From the NCBI GenBank assembly GCA_002737365.1, contig NSIL01000001.1:159388-223387 (forward strand): a stretch of 64,000 bases of DNA, in the 5' to 3' direction. This DNA comes from Acidobacterium sp. GTDB taxonomy: Bacteria; Acidobacteriota; Vicinamibacteria; Vicinamibacterales; UBA2999. The translations under genes were made by a program, and so were the position numbers. The notes under the pieces were generated by a model. The model was given only the letters and a program-made list of their open reading frames with translations, searched no databases and had not been told where the DNA came from. Shown here piece by piece: positions 9,318 to 17,520 of the stretch. The number at the start of each line of letters is the position of its first letter. The stretch's first letter is position 1.

Positions 9318-9964
9318 GCCAGAATCACCGCAAGGGTTCGGGAGTCTCGCGTGAGGCGCTCGAGCACTCCGCCGCGAACGTAACCTCCCGGTCCTTCAAT
9401 GCGAATCGCCGCGTCCGCCGCGTGCTCAGCCGCATTGGCCGCAAACGCCTTCGCTCGCGCGACCAGCACGGCCGCACCACTCTCGTTGTGATCGACCGCC
9501 TGTGCCGCCCGGTACGTCACCATTCGAGCGGCTTCCATTTCCGTCGCGCTGTCGGCAATTACCCAGTGCGGCGCCTGCTCGTCCGGACCCGGGCGCACGC
9601 CTGCGGACTTCATGGCGGCCAGCGCATGCGCAATCGCGGCGCGTCCGACGCCGAGCGCCACCGCCGCCGCTACCAACCGGGCGCGAATCGGGTGTTCGGC
9701 GCCAACCGCCGCCAACGCGCTCTCGCTTCCCAGCAGTCCAGGCAGCGCGAGCACGGCTCCCGACGTTGTGCCTGCAAGGGCTGAGAAGCCCAACTGCGCA
9801 CCAAGGCCCGCATCGGTCATCGATACTTCTTCAACGACCAGCGTCGTCGGTACCGCCTCGCGCTGGAGCAGGGCTGTGAGTGATTCAAGCGTTGGACCGG
9901 CGGCTACGGCGGCGCGGACACGGTCAACGAGGGCTTGTTGTTCGGGGGTCAGGTCGAAAGTCAT
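9314..9964 (-). CDS. Reduced acyl-CoA dehydrogenase-like protein lacking catalytic Glu
   Basis: 216 aa. The first 20 residues look like an ACAD N-terminus (FDLTPEQQALVDRVR). The rest, from about 90, looks like the ACAD C-terminal helical domain (ADSATEMEAARMVTYRAAQ; a GY..GG.LERLTRDS end). Most of the N-terminal helices and the FAD-binding beta domain are missing, and the YEGT-type catalytic Glu segment is absent. The ATG overlaps the HIT gene stop (ATGA), so it is translated from that operon. It could be a steroid-type non-catalytic ACAD partner subunit, such as the small chain of heteromeric acyl-CoA dehydrogenases, or simply a decaying gene. The intact frame favours an expressed protein. 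Confidence 0.65.
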   Translation of the reverse strand: MTFDLTPEQQALVDRVRAAVAAGPTLESLTALLQREAVPTTLVVEEVSMTDAGLGAQLGFSALAGTTSGAVLALPGLLGSESALAAVGAEHPIRARLVAAAVALGVGRAAIAHALAAMKSAGVRPGPDEQAPHWVIADSATEMEAARMVTYRAAQAVDHNESGAAVLVARAKAFAANAAEHAADAAIRIEGPGGYVRGGVLERLTRDSRTLAVILA

Positions 9965-10446
9965 CTTAGTCTTTGAAAAATCGGCCGCAGCCGCTCAGCA
10001 GTGCGCGGGAGCTCTTCCGGTAAGACTCGCACTTCCCCAACCACGGTCATGAAATTCGTGTCGCCGTTCCAGCGCGGCACGAGGTGGGTGTGCAGGTGGT
10101 CGACGATGCCGGCCCCTGCCGGGCGGCCCAGGTTGATGCCGACGTTGATGCCCTGTGGATTGAACGCCTCGGTGATCACGCGTTCCGATAGCTGCGTCTG
10201 CAGCGCCATCTCGGTGAGTTCATCGCGCTCAAGCAGCGCCAGCGTCGCGACGTGGCGGCGCGGCACCACCATCAGGTGGCCGACATTGTAAGGATAGAGA
10301 TTGAGGATGACGTAGGTGAGCACGCCTTCGTGGACAACCAGCGCGCGGCCTTCGTCGGACGAAGAGGCGGCGCAGAAGACACAACCGTCAGCTTCTCTAC
10401 CGCGCGTCACGTAGGCATGTCTCCAAGGAGACCAGATGCGCTCCAT
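9961..10446 (-). CDS. HIT family hydrolase (Ap4A phosphorylase/hydrolase-like)
   Basis: 161 aa histidine-triad nucleotide-binding protein. The triad HLHTH is at residues 117-121 followed by LVPRW. C22/C25 (CVFC) with H56-region histidines make the zinc-site variant common in bacterial HIT proteins annotated as Ap4A phosphorylase or diadenosine tetraphosphate hydrolase. The N-terminal RIWSPWRHAYV is typical of that subgroup. It likely clears diadenosine polyphosphates or nucleotide adducts. It is translationally coupled to the small ACAD-like gene downstream and sits after HU and rpsA, separated from HU by a strong hairpin. Confidence 0.88.
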   Translation of the reverse strand: MERIWSPWRHAYVTRGREADGCVFCAASSSDEGRALVVHEGVLTYVILNLYPYNVGHLMVVPRRHVATLALLERDELTEMALQTQLSERVITEAFNPQGINVGINLGRPAGAGIVDHLHTHLVPRWNGDTNFMTVVGEVRVLPEELPRTAERLRPIFQRLR

Positions 10447-10460
10447 TCAGTGCCCCACCA

Positions 10461-10480
10461 GGCAACCCGAAAGGGTTGCC
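10461..10480 (-). terminator. Hairpin between the HU gene and the HIT gene
   Basis: A perfect 8-bp stem GGCAACCC/GGGTTGCC with a 4-nt loop lies 8 bp downstream of the HU-family stop on the minus strand. There is no U-tract after it, so it could terminate weakly or act as an mRNA-stabilising 3' hairpin of the rpsA-HU transcript. Confidence 0.6.
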
Positions 10481-10488
10481 GCCACATC

Positions 10489-10827
10489 TTAGCGCGGACC
10501 GGAGAGGCCGTCGGCGGGCGGGGCCGTGGTGCCGTCGGCCGGCTCCCCCGTCTCCCGGTTGATCAGGTCTTTCAATTCCTTGCCCGGCTTGAAATACGGG
10601 ACGCGCTTGGGCGGCACGTCCACCTTGTCGCCGGTCTTCGGATTGCGGCCCTTGCGGGGCTCGCGCTTGCGAAGGCGGAAACTGCCGAATCCGCGCAGCT
10701 CGATCTTTTCACCGCGCTTGAGCGCCACGATGATGCTCTCGAACACGGTGTCGACGATGACCTCAGAGTGCTTCTTGGTGAGGTCCGAGACACGCGAGAC
10801 TTCTTCGACCAGTTCCGCCTTCGTCAT
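10489..10827 (-). CDS. HU/IHF family DNA-binding protein
   Basis: 112 aa nucleoid protein. The HU fold is complete: the N-terminal helix pair MTKAELVEEVS...SEVIVDTVFESI, GFGSF at about 47-51, and the arm RKGRNPKTGDKVDVPPK near 60-75 with the Pro that intercalates into bent DNA. A 20-residue Pro/Ala-rich tail extends beyond normal HU length. It starts one base after the rpsA stop (TAACATG). The IHF-beta gene is classically next to rpsA, and this neighbourhood plus EVIVDTVFESI-type sequence suggests an IHF-beta-like member; HU versus IHF is not settled from sequence reading. Confidence 0.92.
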   Translation of the reverse strand: MTKAELVEEVSRVSDLTKKHSEVIVDTVFESIIVALKRGEKIELRGFGSFRLRKREPRKGRNPKTGDKVDVPPKRVPYFKPGKELKDLINRETGEPADGTTAPPADGLSGPR

Positions 10828-10828
10828 G

Positions 10829-12607
10829 TTATTTGTGCTTCAGGTGATCGCCCAGGGTCGCGCCACCCTGGCCCTGCGCCTCCGAGAACGACTCGTAGTC
10901 GGCCTTGTAGTTGGCGTTGGTCAGGGCGCGAATGCTGAGGCCGATCTTCCGTTCCACCGGGCTGAGCTTGATGATCTTCATCTGGTAGCTCTTCTCGACT
11001 TCCAGATCGATCTTCTCGCCGCCCTGCGAATCGTCGAACTCGCTGACGTGGATCAGACCCTCGATGCCTTCGTCGAGCTCGACGAACGCGCCGAAGTTGG
11101 TCATGCGGACCACCTTACCCTCAATCGTGCTGCCGACCTGGTGCCGAGAGAAGAAGTCTTCCCAAATGTCGGTGGCGAGCTGCTTGAGGCCGAGCGACAG
11201 GCGCTGGTTTTCGGCGTCGATGCTGAGCACCATCGCCTCGACGACATCACCCTTCTTCAGCACTTCGCTCGGGTGCTTGACGCGCTTGCTCCACGACATG
11301 TCCGAGATGTGGATCAGGCCGTCGATGTCTTCTTCGACTTCCACGAACGCACCGAACTCAGTCAGGTTGCGGACCTTGCCCTTGATCTTCGTGCCGACCG
11401 GGTACTTCTCGCCCAGCTCGTGCCACGGGTTGCTCTCGACCTGCTTCAGGCCGAGCGAGATGCGGCGCGCCGCGGGATCGACGCCGAGCACCATGGCGTC
11501 CACCGAATCCCCCACGTTGAGGATCTTCGACGGGTGCTTCACGCGCTTGCTCCACGACATTTCGCTGACGTGGATCAGGCCTTCGACGCCCGGCTCCAGC
11601 TCAATGAACGCGCCGTAGTCGGTCAGGCTCACCACTTTGCCGGCCATGCGGGCGCCGGCCGGGAAGCGGTCCATCACCGTCGTCCATGGGTCGGCCAGCA
11701 ACTGCTTGTGACCGAGCGAGACGCGCTCGGTGGCTTGGTCGTACTTGAGCACCACCACGTCGATTTCGTCGTTGACCTTGAACAGCTCCGACGGATGACC
11801 GACGCGGCCCCACGACATGTCCGTGATGTGCAGCAGGCCGTCGATGCCGCCGAGGTCGATGAACGCACCGTAGTCGGTGAGGTTCTTGACCACGCCGCGC
11901 AGGACCTTGCCCTCGGCGAGCGTCTCGAGCGTCGACTTCTTCTTCTCGGCGTTCTCCTCTTCGAGCAGAACCTTGCGCGAGAGCACGATGTTGCCGCGCT
12001 TCTTGTTGACCTTGATCACGCGCATGCGCAGTTCCTGGCCCTTGAGGGCGTCCAGGTTGCGCACCGGGCGAACGTCGATCTGGCTGCCGGGCAGGAACGC
12101 GCGAACGCCGATGTCCACCGCGAGACCGCCCTTGATCCGCTCGACGACGCGGCCGATCACGACCTTCCGTTCCTGGAAGGCACGCTCGACTTCATCCCAA
12201 ATCTTCATCTTCTCGGCTTTTTCGCGCGAGAGGACGATGTGGCCTTCGCGGTCTTCGGTGCGCTCGAGCAGCACGTCGACGACGTCGCCCTCACGAACGA
12301 TGACCTGGCCGGTTTCGTCGAGGAACTCTTCGACGGCGATGACGCCTTCTGACTTGTAGCCGACGTCGATGACGACTTCGTTGGCGGTCACCCTGAGAAC
12401 GGTGCCCTTGACGACTTCACCTTCCGCGAGATTGCGGAAGCTGCTATCGTACAGGTCGAGCAGGCGGGCAAACTCTTCGGGGTCGGTCTCGTCGTCACGA
12501 CCCCAGGGTGACGTGGTCTTCAGCGCCTGCTTCCCCGGTACCCGAACCGCGGGGGTCGCCGCGTCTGGTTCTGTGACGGGGGTTTGTTGGTCCTGCGAAA
12601 TTGCCAT
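10829..12607 (-). CDS. rpsA: 30S ribosomal protein S1
   Basis: 592 aa with six consecutive S1 (OB-fold) repeats from about residue 55 to 560. The central repeats are easy to align to one another (GAFIDLGGIDGLLHITDMSW; GAFIELEPGVEGLIHVSEMSW; GAFVEVEEDIDGLIHISDMSW; GAFVELDEGIEGLIHVSEF). S1 binds mRNA leaders and brings them to the 30S subunit, important where Shine-Dalgarno sites are weak. Preceded on the minus strand by AAGGACA about 11 bp from the ATG. Followed directly by the HU/IHF gene. Confidence 0.97.
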   Translation of the reverse strand: MAISQDQQTPVTEPDAATPAVRVPGKQALKTTSPWGRDDETDPEEFARLLDLYDSSFRNLAEGEVVKGTVLRVTANEVVIDVGYKSEGVIAVEEFLDETGQVIVREGDVVDVLLERTEDREGHIVLSREKAEKMKIWDEVERAFQERKVVIGRVVERIKGGLAVDIGVRAFLPGSQIDVRPVRNLDALKGQELRMRVIKVNKKRGNIVLSRKVLLEEENAEKKKSTLETLAEGKVLRGVVKNLTDYGAFIDLGGIDGLLHITDMSWGRVGHPSELFKVNDEIDVVVLKYDQATERVSLGHKQLLADPWTTVMDRFPAGARMAGKVVSLTDYGAFIELEPGVEGLIHVSEMSWSKRVKHPSKILNVGDSVDAMVLGVDPAARRISLGLKQVESNPWHELGEKYPVGTKIKGKVRNLTEFGAFVEVEEDIDGLIHISDMSWSKRVKHPSEVLKKGDVVEAMVLSIDAENQRLSLGLKQLATDIWEDFFSRHQVGSTIEGKVVRMTNFGAFVELDEGIEGLIHVSEFDDSQGGEKIDLEVEKSYQMKIIKLSPVERKIGLSIRALTNANYKADYESFSEAQGQGGATLGDHLKHK

Positions 12608-12707
12608 TATCGGTGCGTGTCCTTTACTCTCAGATTTGCTACTGTCAGGGCGCCGGCGGCGTGATCACAGCGTTGCTTGTGAAGTGAACTGGAAACAGGC
12701 GTCCCGC

Positions 12708-12725
12708 GTAACCGATTGAGGTTAC
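12708..12725. promoter_or_regulatory. Small inverted repeat upstream of the H1-like gene
   Basis: GTAACC-GATTGA-GGTTAC, a perfect 6-bp inverted repeat with 6-nt spacer in the 159-bp divergent region between rpsA (minus) and the H1-like gene (plus). It could be an operator or a leader hairpin; no promoter hexamers can be assigned confidently. Confidence 0.35.
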
Positions 12726-12766
12726 GTTACTTAGCGCAAACTGTCAAGAATCCGGGAGGATTTTGC

Positions 12767-13300
12767 ATGGCCCGCAAGAAGCCCGCACGGCCCACCAAGA
12801 AGGCTGCCAGGAAGGCCAAAAAGAAGCCAGCGCCCAAAGCTGCCGCCCGCAAGGCCGTGAAGAAAACGGCCAAGAAAACAGCCAAGAAAGCGGCCCGCAA
12901 GCCCGGCAGGAAGGTCACCAAGAAGGTCGCCAAGCCCGTGAAAAAGGCCGCCAAGAAGGTGGTCAAGAAGGCCCCAAAGGTGGCGGCGACCAAGAAGCCC
13001 AACCTCGACCGGCCGCGTAAGACCGTGGCCGACATCCACGGCATTCCATCCAGTTTGGGAATGGCGAGCCTCGCCTCGGCCGCACACTCCGGTGGCGAGG
13101 AACTGCGCGACACCCTCAAGAAGAACAACAGTGCCAGCCCCCGGCTCCCCGACGGTGACGTCGTCGACGAAATCGGCCGCGCGCTTGGCGTGGAATACGC
13201 AGACGACGAACTGCAGGGCGGCGCGGAGATCGCCGAGCGCGACGCCCACCGATGGGAGCTCGATCCGAGTTCGAAAGACGACTTCGAAGACGAAGAGTAG
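12767..13300 (+). CDS. Histone H1-like basic repeat fused to a DUF6335-like acidic domain
   Basis: 177 aa. Residues 1-80 are almost entirely Lys, Ala, Arg and Pro in KKAAKK/KPAKK-like repeats, the pattern of bacterial histone H1-like nucleoid proteins. Residues 125-177 are acidic and match the DUF6335 pattern (DGDVVDEIGRALGV, ERDAHRWELDP). The ATG at 12767 is preceded by a strong GGGAGGA site at about 9 bp. The basic half should bind DNA or RNA; the acidic half has no known function. The combination suggests a chromatin-type protein with a built-in acidic counter-domain. It is divergent from rpsA. Confidence 0.8.
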   Translation: MARKKPARPTKKAARKAKKKPAPKAAARKAVKKTAKKTAKKAARKPGRKVTKKVAKPVKKAAKKVVKKAPKVAATKKPNLDRPRKTVADIHGIPSSLGMASLASAAHSGGEELRDTLKKNNSASPRLPDGDVVDEIGRALGVEYADDELQGGAEIAERDAHRWELDPSSKDDFEDEE

Positions 13301-13330
13301 CGTGCCAGAAGGGCGGAACTTTAGTGCCGC

Positions 13331-14707
13331 CTAAGGCAGTGCAATCGACACGTACTTCACATCGAGGTACTCCTCGAGGCCCCAGCGCCCGCCCTCACGA
13401 CCAACGCCCGACGCCTTCACGCCGCCAAACGGCGCGTGGGGCGTCGCCGGCAAGCCGTCGTTGACCCCGACAATCCCGTAGTCCAATGCCTCGGAGACGC
13501 GAAACGCGCGACCGAGATCGCGGGTCCAGAGGTACGCGGCCAGGCCGTACGGCGTGTTGTTGGCGGCCGCGATCACATCAGCCTCTGACGTAAAGCCGAC
13601 CACCGGCGCGACGGGGCCAAACGTTTCCTCATCGAGGATGCGCATGCCGGCCGCAACATCCACCAGCAGCGTCGGTGCGAAGAACAGGCCCTGCCCCGCC
13701 TGGCCACCGACGACCGCACGCGCGCCCTTCGCGACGGCATCGGCGACGTGCGCTGCCACCTTGTCCAATCCGGCGCGATCGACGAGGGGACCGACTTGCG
13801 TCGTGTCGTCTGTCGGGTCACCGACGCGCAGCGCACGCACGGCGTCGGACATTTTCGCGACAAAGGCGTCGCGAATCGATTCGTGCACGTAGATGCGATT
13901 GGCGCACACGCAGGTCTGCCCGGCGTTGCGGAATTTGGTGGCCATGACCTGCGCCACGGCGGCAGCGATCTCAGCGTCCTCGAACACGAGGAAGGGCGCA
14001 TGGCCACCGAGCTCGAGCGAGACGCGCTTCACCGTGCGCGCGGCCTGCGCGTAGAGCAGCTTCCCCACTTCGGTGCTGCCGGTGAAGGTCAGCTTGCGCA
14101 CACGCGCGTCAGCGAAGAACGGCTCAGAGACCGCGACCGGATCGGCGGTGGTCAGCACCTGGAACACGTCCGCGGGTCCGCCGGCTTCGATCCATAGCTC
14201 GGCGAGCAACACTGCGGTAAGCGGTGACTGCTCGGCGGGCTTCAGTACCACGGTGCATCCGGCGGCCAGCGCCGGTGCGACTTTGCGCGTGACCATCGCC
14301 GCGGGAAAGTTCCACGGCGTCACCGCGTAGACCGGGCCGACCGGCTGACGGATCACGAGCAGGCGTTTGTTCGCTACGTGACTCGGCACGATGTCGCCGT
14401 AGGCGCGCTTGCCTTCCTCGGCGTACCAGTCGACGAACCCGGCGGCGTACTTCACCTCGCCGCGCGACTCGGTAATGGGCTTCCCCATCTCGCTCGTCAT
14501 CAGGCGGGCGATCGCGTCTTCGTTCTTCAGGATGAGATCACGCCAGCGGCGCAGAAGGTTGGAGCGCTCGAACGCGGTCTTGGCCTTCCAAAGAGGAAAG
14601 GCGGCGACTGCCCCCTCGATCGCGTTGCGCGCATCGTCGGCGTTGGCGTTAAGGACCGTGCCGACGCTGGCGCCGGTCGCAGGGTTGATAACGTCGAATG
14701 AAGCCAT
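13331..14707 (-). CDS. gabD: NAD(P)-dependent succinate-semialdehyde dehydrogenase family protein
   Basis: 458 aa aldehyde dehydrogenase. Visible landmarks are VTPWNFPAAM near 133 (cofactor site), FTGSTEVGK near 207, the general-base Glu in LELGGHAPF near 231, and the catalytic Cys in NAGQTCVCANR near 265. The C-terminal PFGGVKASGVGREGG fits the GabD/YneI subgroup that oxidises succinate semialdehyde. The ATG at 14707 opens the conserved N-terminus; the open frame upstream reads into an intergenic repeat. The next gene upstream is a PLP decarboxylase, whose amine products could be deaminated to aldehydes oxidised here (inference only). Confidence 0.88.
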   Translation of the reverse strand: MASFDVINPATGASVGTVLNANADDARNAIEGAVAAFPLWKAKTAFERSNLLRRWRDLILKNEDAIARLMTSEMGKPITESRGEVKYAAGFVDWYAEEGKRAYGDIVPSHVANKRLLVIRQPVGPVYAVTPWNFPAAMVTRKVAPALAAGCTVVLKPAEQSPLTAVLLAELWIEAGGPADVFQVLTTADPVAVSEPFFADARVRKLTFTGSTEVGKLLYAQAARTVKRVSLELGGHAPFLVFEDAEIAAAVAQVMATKFRNAGQTCVCANRIYVHESIRDAFVAKMSDAVRALRVGDPTDDTTQVGPLVDRAGLDKVAAHVADAVAKGARAVVGGQAGQGLFFAPTLLVDVAAGMRILDEETFGPVAPVVGFTSEADVIAAANNTPYGLAAYLWTRDLGRAFRVSEALDYGIVGVNDGLPATPHAPFGGVKASGVGREGGRWGLEEYLDVKYVSIALP

Positions 14708-14735
14708 GTTGGTCTCGATTCTAGTCCACGACGTT

Positions 14736-14821
14736 GGCCACAGAGAACACCGCGACACAGAGAACACGACCCCGCCACTGTCCGAACTGTCTTCTCTGTG
14801 AACTCTGTGTTCTCAGTGACC
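14736..14821. repeat. Imperfect long inverted repeat with CACAGAGAACAC units
   Basis: Left arm 14736-14767 contains two copies of a CACAGAGAACAC unit; right arm 14791-14821 is its imperfect reverse complement. The pair occupies most of the 115-bp gap between the decarboxylase stop and the dehydrogenase start, and would form a transcribed hairpin. A related copy lies inside uvrA at 54523-54550. Confidence 0.75.
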
Positions 14822-14822
14822 T

Positions 14823-16241
14823 TTACGATTTCGTGGTCGCAGCTTGCTGCATCAGCGCCCAGAGTTGTTCGACATGGACGCGTTCGGTCTGCTCTGCGCC
14901 GATCGACACGCGCACCATCCAGCGGCCGTCGAGCATGGCCGGTGTCAGGTACGCCGCGCCAGATTGATTCACGCGGGCCACCCAGGCTTGCGTATGCAAG
15001 TCGAGTGCTTCATCAGTGAGCCAACCAGGCTCGTGACGGACACACAACGTTTGCAGCGGCACCGGCGCCAGAACTTTCCAACCGGGCGTGGCCTTGATCT
15101 GTCCCTCGAGCCACTCGGCGTTGGCGAGGTCGCGGCGCAAGCGTGACTGCAGCCCTTCCACCCCCTGCTCGCGAATCAGGAACCACAGCTTCAGCGCGCG
15201 GAAGCGCCGGCCGAGCGGCAGGCCCCAGTCACGGTAGTTCTTGACGCGGCCATCGGCAGCGGTCTGCAGATAACTCGGGTTGGTCGACATCACCCGCACC
15301 AGGTGTTCCGGATCTCGAACGAAATAGAGCGTGCAGTCGAACACGGCGCCCAGCCACTTGTGCGCGTTGACGATCAGCGAGTCGGCCTGCTCGACGCCGT
15401 CCCACATGAAGCGGCACTCCGGCAGGATCATCGCTGAGCCGGCCATGGCAGCATCGACATGCAGCCAGAGACCATGCTTCGTCGTGATCGGCGCGATCGC
15501 GGCGATCGGGTCCAGCGCCGTCGAGGTCGTCGTCCCCGTCGTGAGGACCACGGCGCAGGGTTGATTGCCGGCGGCAAGGTCGGCCTGGATCAGCGCATCG
15601 AGCGCGTACGGCCGCATGGCGTAGGCCGTGTCGTGGGGCACCATGCGCACGTGCTCGCGGCCGAAACCGGTGAGTAGCGCGGCCTTTTCCACCGAGCTGT
15701 GACTGTGCGCCGAGGTGTAGACGATCAACGGCTTGGCTTCAGCCTGCAGGCCGCCGCGGCTGAGGCTGTAGTGCGTCGTTCGCTCGCGCGCGCACAGCAG
15801 TGCCACCAGCGAACTGGTCGAGGCGGTGTCATTCAGCACGCCGCTCCACGCCGGTGACAGGCCAAGCATCTGGCGCATCCAGTCGACGGTGACCTCTTCC
15901 ACTTCGGTCAGCGCCGGACTCGACTGCCAGGCGAGGCCGATCACGCCGAGGCCGGAACTGAGCAGGTCGCCCAGCAGGCTGGCGAACGTGCCATTCGACG
16001 GAAAGTAGCCGAAGAACCGGGGATGCTGCCAGTGCGTAATGCCCGGCATCACGACGCGATCGATGTCCGCCGCAATCGCCGCGAACGGCTCGCCCTGCTT
16101 GGGCGGCGCCGGTGGCAGCATCGCCTTGATCTCACCAGGCGCCGACTGCGCCATGACCGGGCGCGACTCGACGGTGGCCCGATAGTCGGCAATCCAGTCG
16201 ATCAGCGCGTGGCCGGCCTGGCGGAACTCTTCGGGGGTCAT
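14823..16241 (-). CDS. PLP-dependent aromatic-L-amino-acid decarboxylase family protein
   Basis: 472 aa group II decarboxylase. The Schiff-base Lys is in NAHKWLG near 313. PLP contacts are visible in HVDAAMAGSA near 270 and the DTASTSSLVAL stretch near 138, where the family has T-SGGT-like residues. The N-terminus (FRQAGHALIDWIADY) and HWQHPRFFGYFPSNG near 90 are typical of DOPA/tryptophan/tyrosine decarboxylases. It releases CO2 from an aromatic amino acid to give an amine such as tryptamine, phenethylamine or tyramine; the exact substrate cannot be read. Its ATG overlaps the cmk stop (TGATG). Confidence 0.88.
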   Translation of the reverse strand: MTPEEFRQAGHALIDWIADYRATVESRPVMAQSAPGEIKAMLPPAPPKQGEPFAAIAADIDRVVMPGITHWQHPRFFGYFPSNGTFASLLGDLLSSGLGVIGLAWQSSPALTEVEEVTVDWMRQMLGLSPAWSGVLNDTASTSSLVALLCARERTTHYSLSRGGLQAEAKPLIVYTSAHSHSSVEKAALLTGFGREHVRMVPHDTAYAMRPYALDALIQADLAAGNQPCAVVLTTGTTTSTALDPIAAIAPITTKHGLWLHVDAAMAGSAMILPECRFMWDGVEQADSLIVNAHKWLGAVFDCTLYFVRDPEHLVRVMSTNPSYLQTAADGRVKNYRDWGLPLGRRFRALKLWFLIREQGVEGLQSRLRRDLANAEWLEGQIKATPGWKVLAPVPLQTLCVRHEPGWLTDEALDLHTQAWVARVNQSGAAYLTPAMLDGRWMVRVSIGAEQTERVHVEQLWALMQQAATTKS

Positions 16242-16903
16242 CAGATCTCGATCTTGTCGAGCAGCAACATCATCACGTGATTGACGACCACCTCGATCGG
16301 CATCTCGGTGGTGTCGATGTAGACGGCATCGGGCGCGAGCGTGAGCGGTGCGACCGCACGGGTCGAATCGGTCTTGTCGCGCGCCACCAGCTCACTTTGC
16401 ACGTTGGCCAGTGTGTCCTGGCCTCCGGTGTGCGCCGTATCCGACGACCGACGCCGGGCCCGCTCCTCGGCCGAGGCATCTAGATAGATCTTCATGTCGG
16501 CGGTGGGGAACACCACGGTCCCAATGTCGCGGCCTTCCATTACCACGTTGCCGTTGGCGCCAAGCGCCCGCTGGCGGGCGACCAGCACCTCGCGCACGCG
16601 CGGCAGGCGGGCGACGGCGGCCGCAGCCTTGTCAGCCTCCGGGGTGCGGATGGCCCGGGTGACATCCTGGCCGTCGATCGTGACGGTGCCGCCGTGCTGC
16701 TCCAGCACGGCGCGCTCGGCCATGGCCGCAACGGCGTCTTCGTCATCGAGCGACAGCCCGTCGTGGGCAGCCTTCCACGCCACCGAGCGATACATCGCCC
16801 CGGTGTCGACGTGCAAATAGCCCAGGCGCGTCGCGAGCGTGCGGGCCAGGGTGCCCTTGCCGGCGCCCGACGGCCCATCAATCGCAATGATCAAGTTCTT
16901 CAA
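16241..16903 (-). CDS. cmk: Cytidylate kinase
   Basis: 220 aa P-loop nucleoside monophosphate kinase phosphorylating CMP/dCMP. The Walker A motif GPSGAGKGT is at residues 10-18, followed by LGYLHVDTGAMYR near 30, which is diagnostic of Cmk. The NMP-binding insert carries TRAIRTPE, and MEGRDIGTVVFP near 120 and ARRRSSD near 150 complete the family pattern. In many bacteria cmk lies near rpsA; here it is about 4 kb away on the same strand. Its stop overlaps the decarboxylase start. Confidence 0.95.
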   Translation of the reverse strand: MKNLIIAIDGPSGAGKGTLARTLATRLGYLHVDTGAMYRSVAWKAAHDGLSLDDEDAVAAMAERAVLEQHGGTVTIDGQDVTRAIRTPEADKAAAAVARLPRVREVLVARQRALGANGNVVMEGRDIGTVVFPTADMKIYLDASAEERARRRSSDTAHTGGQDTLANVQSELVARDKTDSTRAVAPLTLAPDAVYIDTTEMPIEVVVNHVMMLLLDKIEI

Positions 16904-17258
16904 GCGAGTTCAGAACCTTCGTGATTGAAGGACCAGTTCATAGATCGGTGCCGACGCGTTGTTGGGGCGCGTGAAGGTGGCCAGCTTCAGGACGCACGTG
17001 TCAAGACCGACTCTCAAGATCCGGCAGCGCCGTGGCATACATGGCCTCAGGGTAAGCGATGCCGCAGCCGTAGGCAAGCTGTCGATCATCGACTACTTAC
17101 CTTCGCCACCCTTGCTGAAGGCAGTGTCAACTGCAGGTCCCCTCTTTTCCCCGGTGTCCGGCGGAGGGCATTGACGGTCCCCACTTCGCTATCACCCCTA
17201 TCGATAGGAGCCGCGCGGATCAGCCGTCTCCTCGCGCTGTGCCGTAAGGACGCCGCCG
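16904..17258. other. Intergenic stretch, nothing recognisable
   Basis: About 350 bp upstream of cmk with no frame resembling a known protein and no clear promoter hexamers. It leads into the relics at 17259-17853 and is probably decayed coding DNA. Confidence 0.4.
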
Positions 17259-17459
17259 GTGGTGGAGATGTTCGACCGCGCGGAACGCCTTGGGCTCGTT
17301 TCATCCGCCGACGCGTTCATCACCGCGCGCAAACTGCGCAACCGACTGGGACACGAATACGTCGAGGACCGGGCTGAACTGGCCGACAATCTCAACGCCG
17401 CGCGGGTGGCGAGCACGTTGCTGACGGCGACGTTGGCGCGGGTTGCCGAAGCCATCAGC
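17259..17459 (+). pseudogene. HepT-like (MNT-associated HEPN) C-terminal relic
   Basis: A frame reading MFDRAERLGL..., then RKLRNRLGHEYVED, then LADNLNAARV resembles the C-terminal half of HepT-like HEPN proteins, which carry an R(x4)H-type RNase/AMPylation target motif; RNRLGHEY fits it. No N-terminal half, start codon or partner nucleotidyltransferase is visible, and the frame then runs into unrelated sequence. Probably the remnant of a toxin-antitoxin pair. Confidence 0.45.
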
Positions 17460-17520
17460 AGGCCCGTTCTCAGACCCAGCGCCGACCAGACCGTTTCTCA
17501 GCCCCAGCCTTCGCCGCTTC

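Noticed and set aside
10526..12352. A 608-codon plus-strand frame with internal repeats
   Set aside because: It is antisense to rpsA; the repeats simply mirror the S1 domains.
12779..13010. Repetitive AAG/GCC DNA as a possible satellite or CRISPR-like array
   Set aside because: The repeat follows codons of a Lys/Ala-rich H1-type protein, with no constant unit or spacer.
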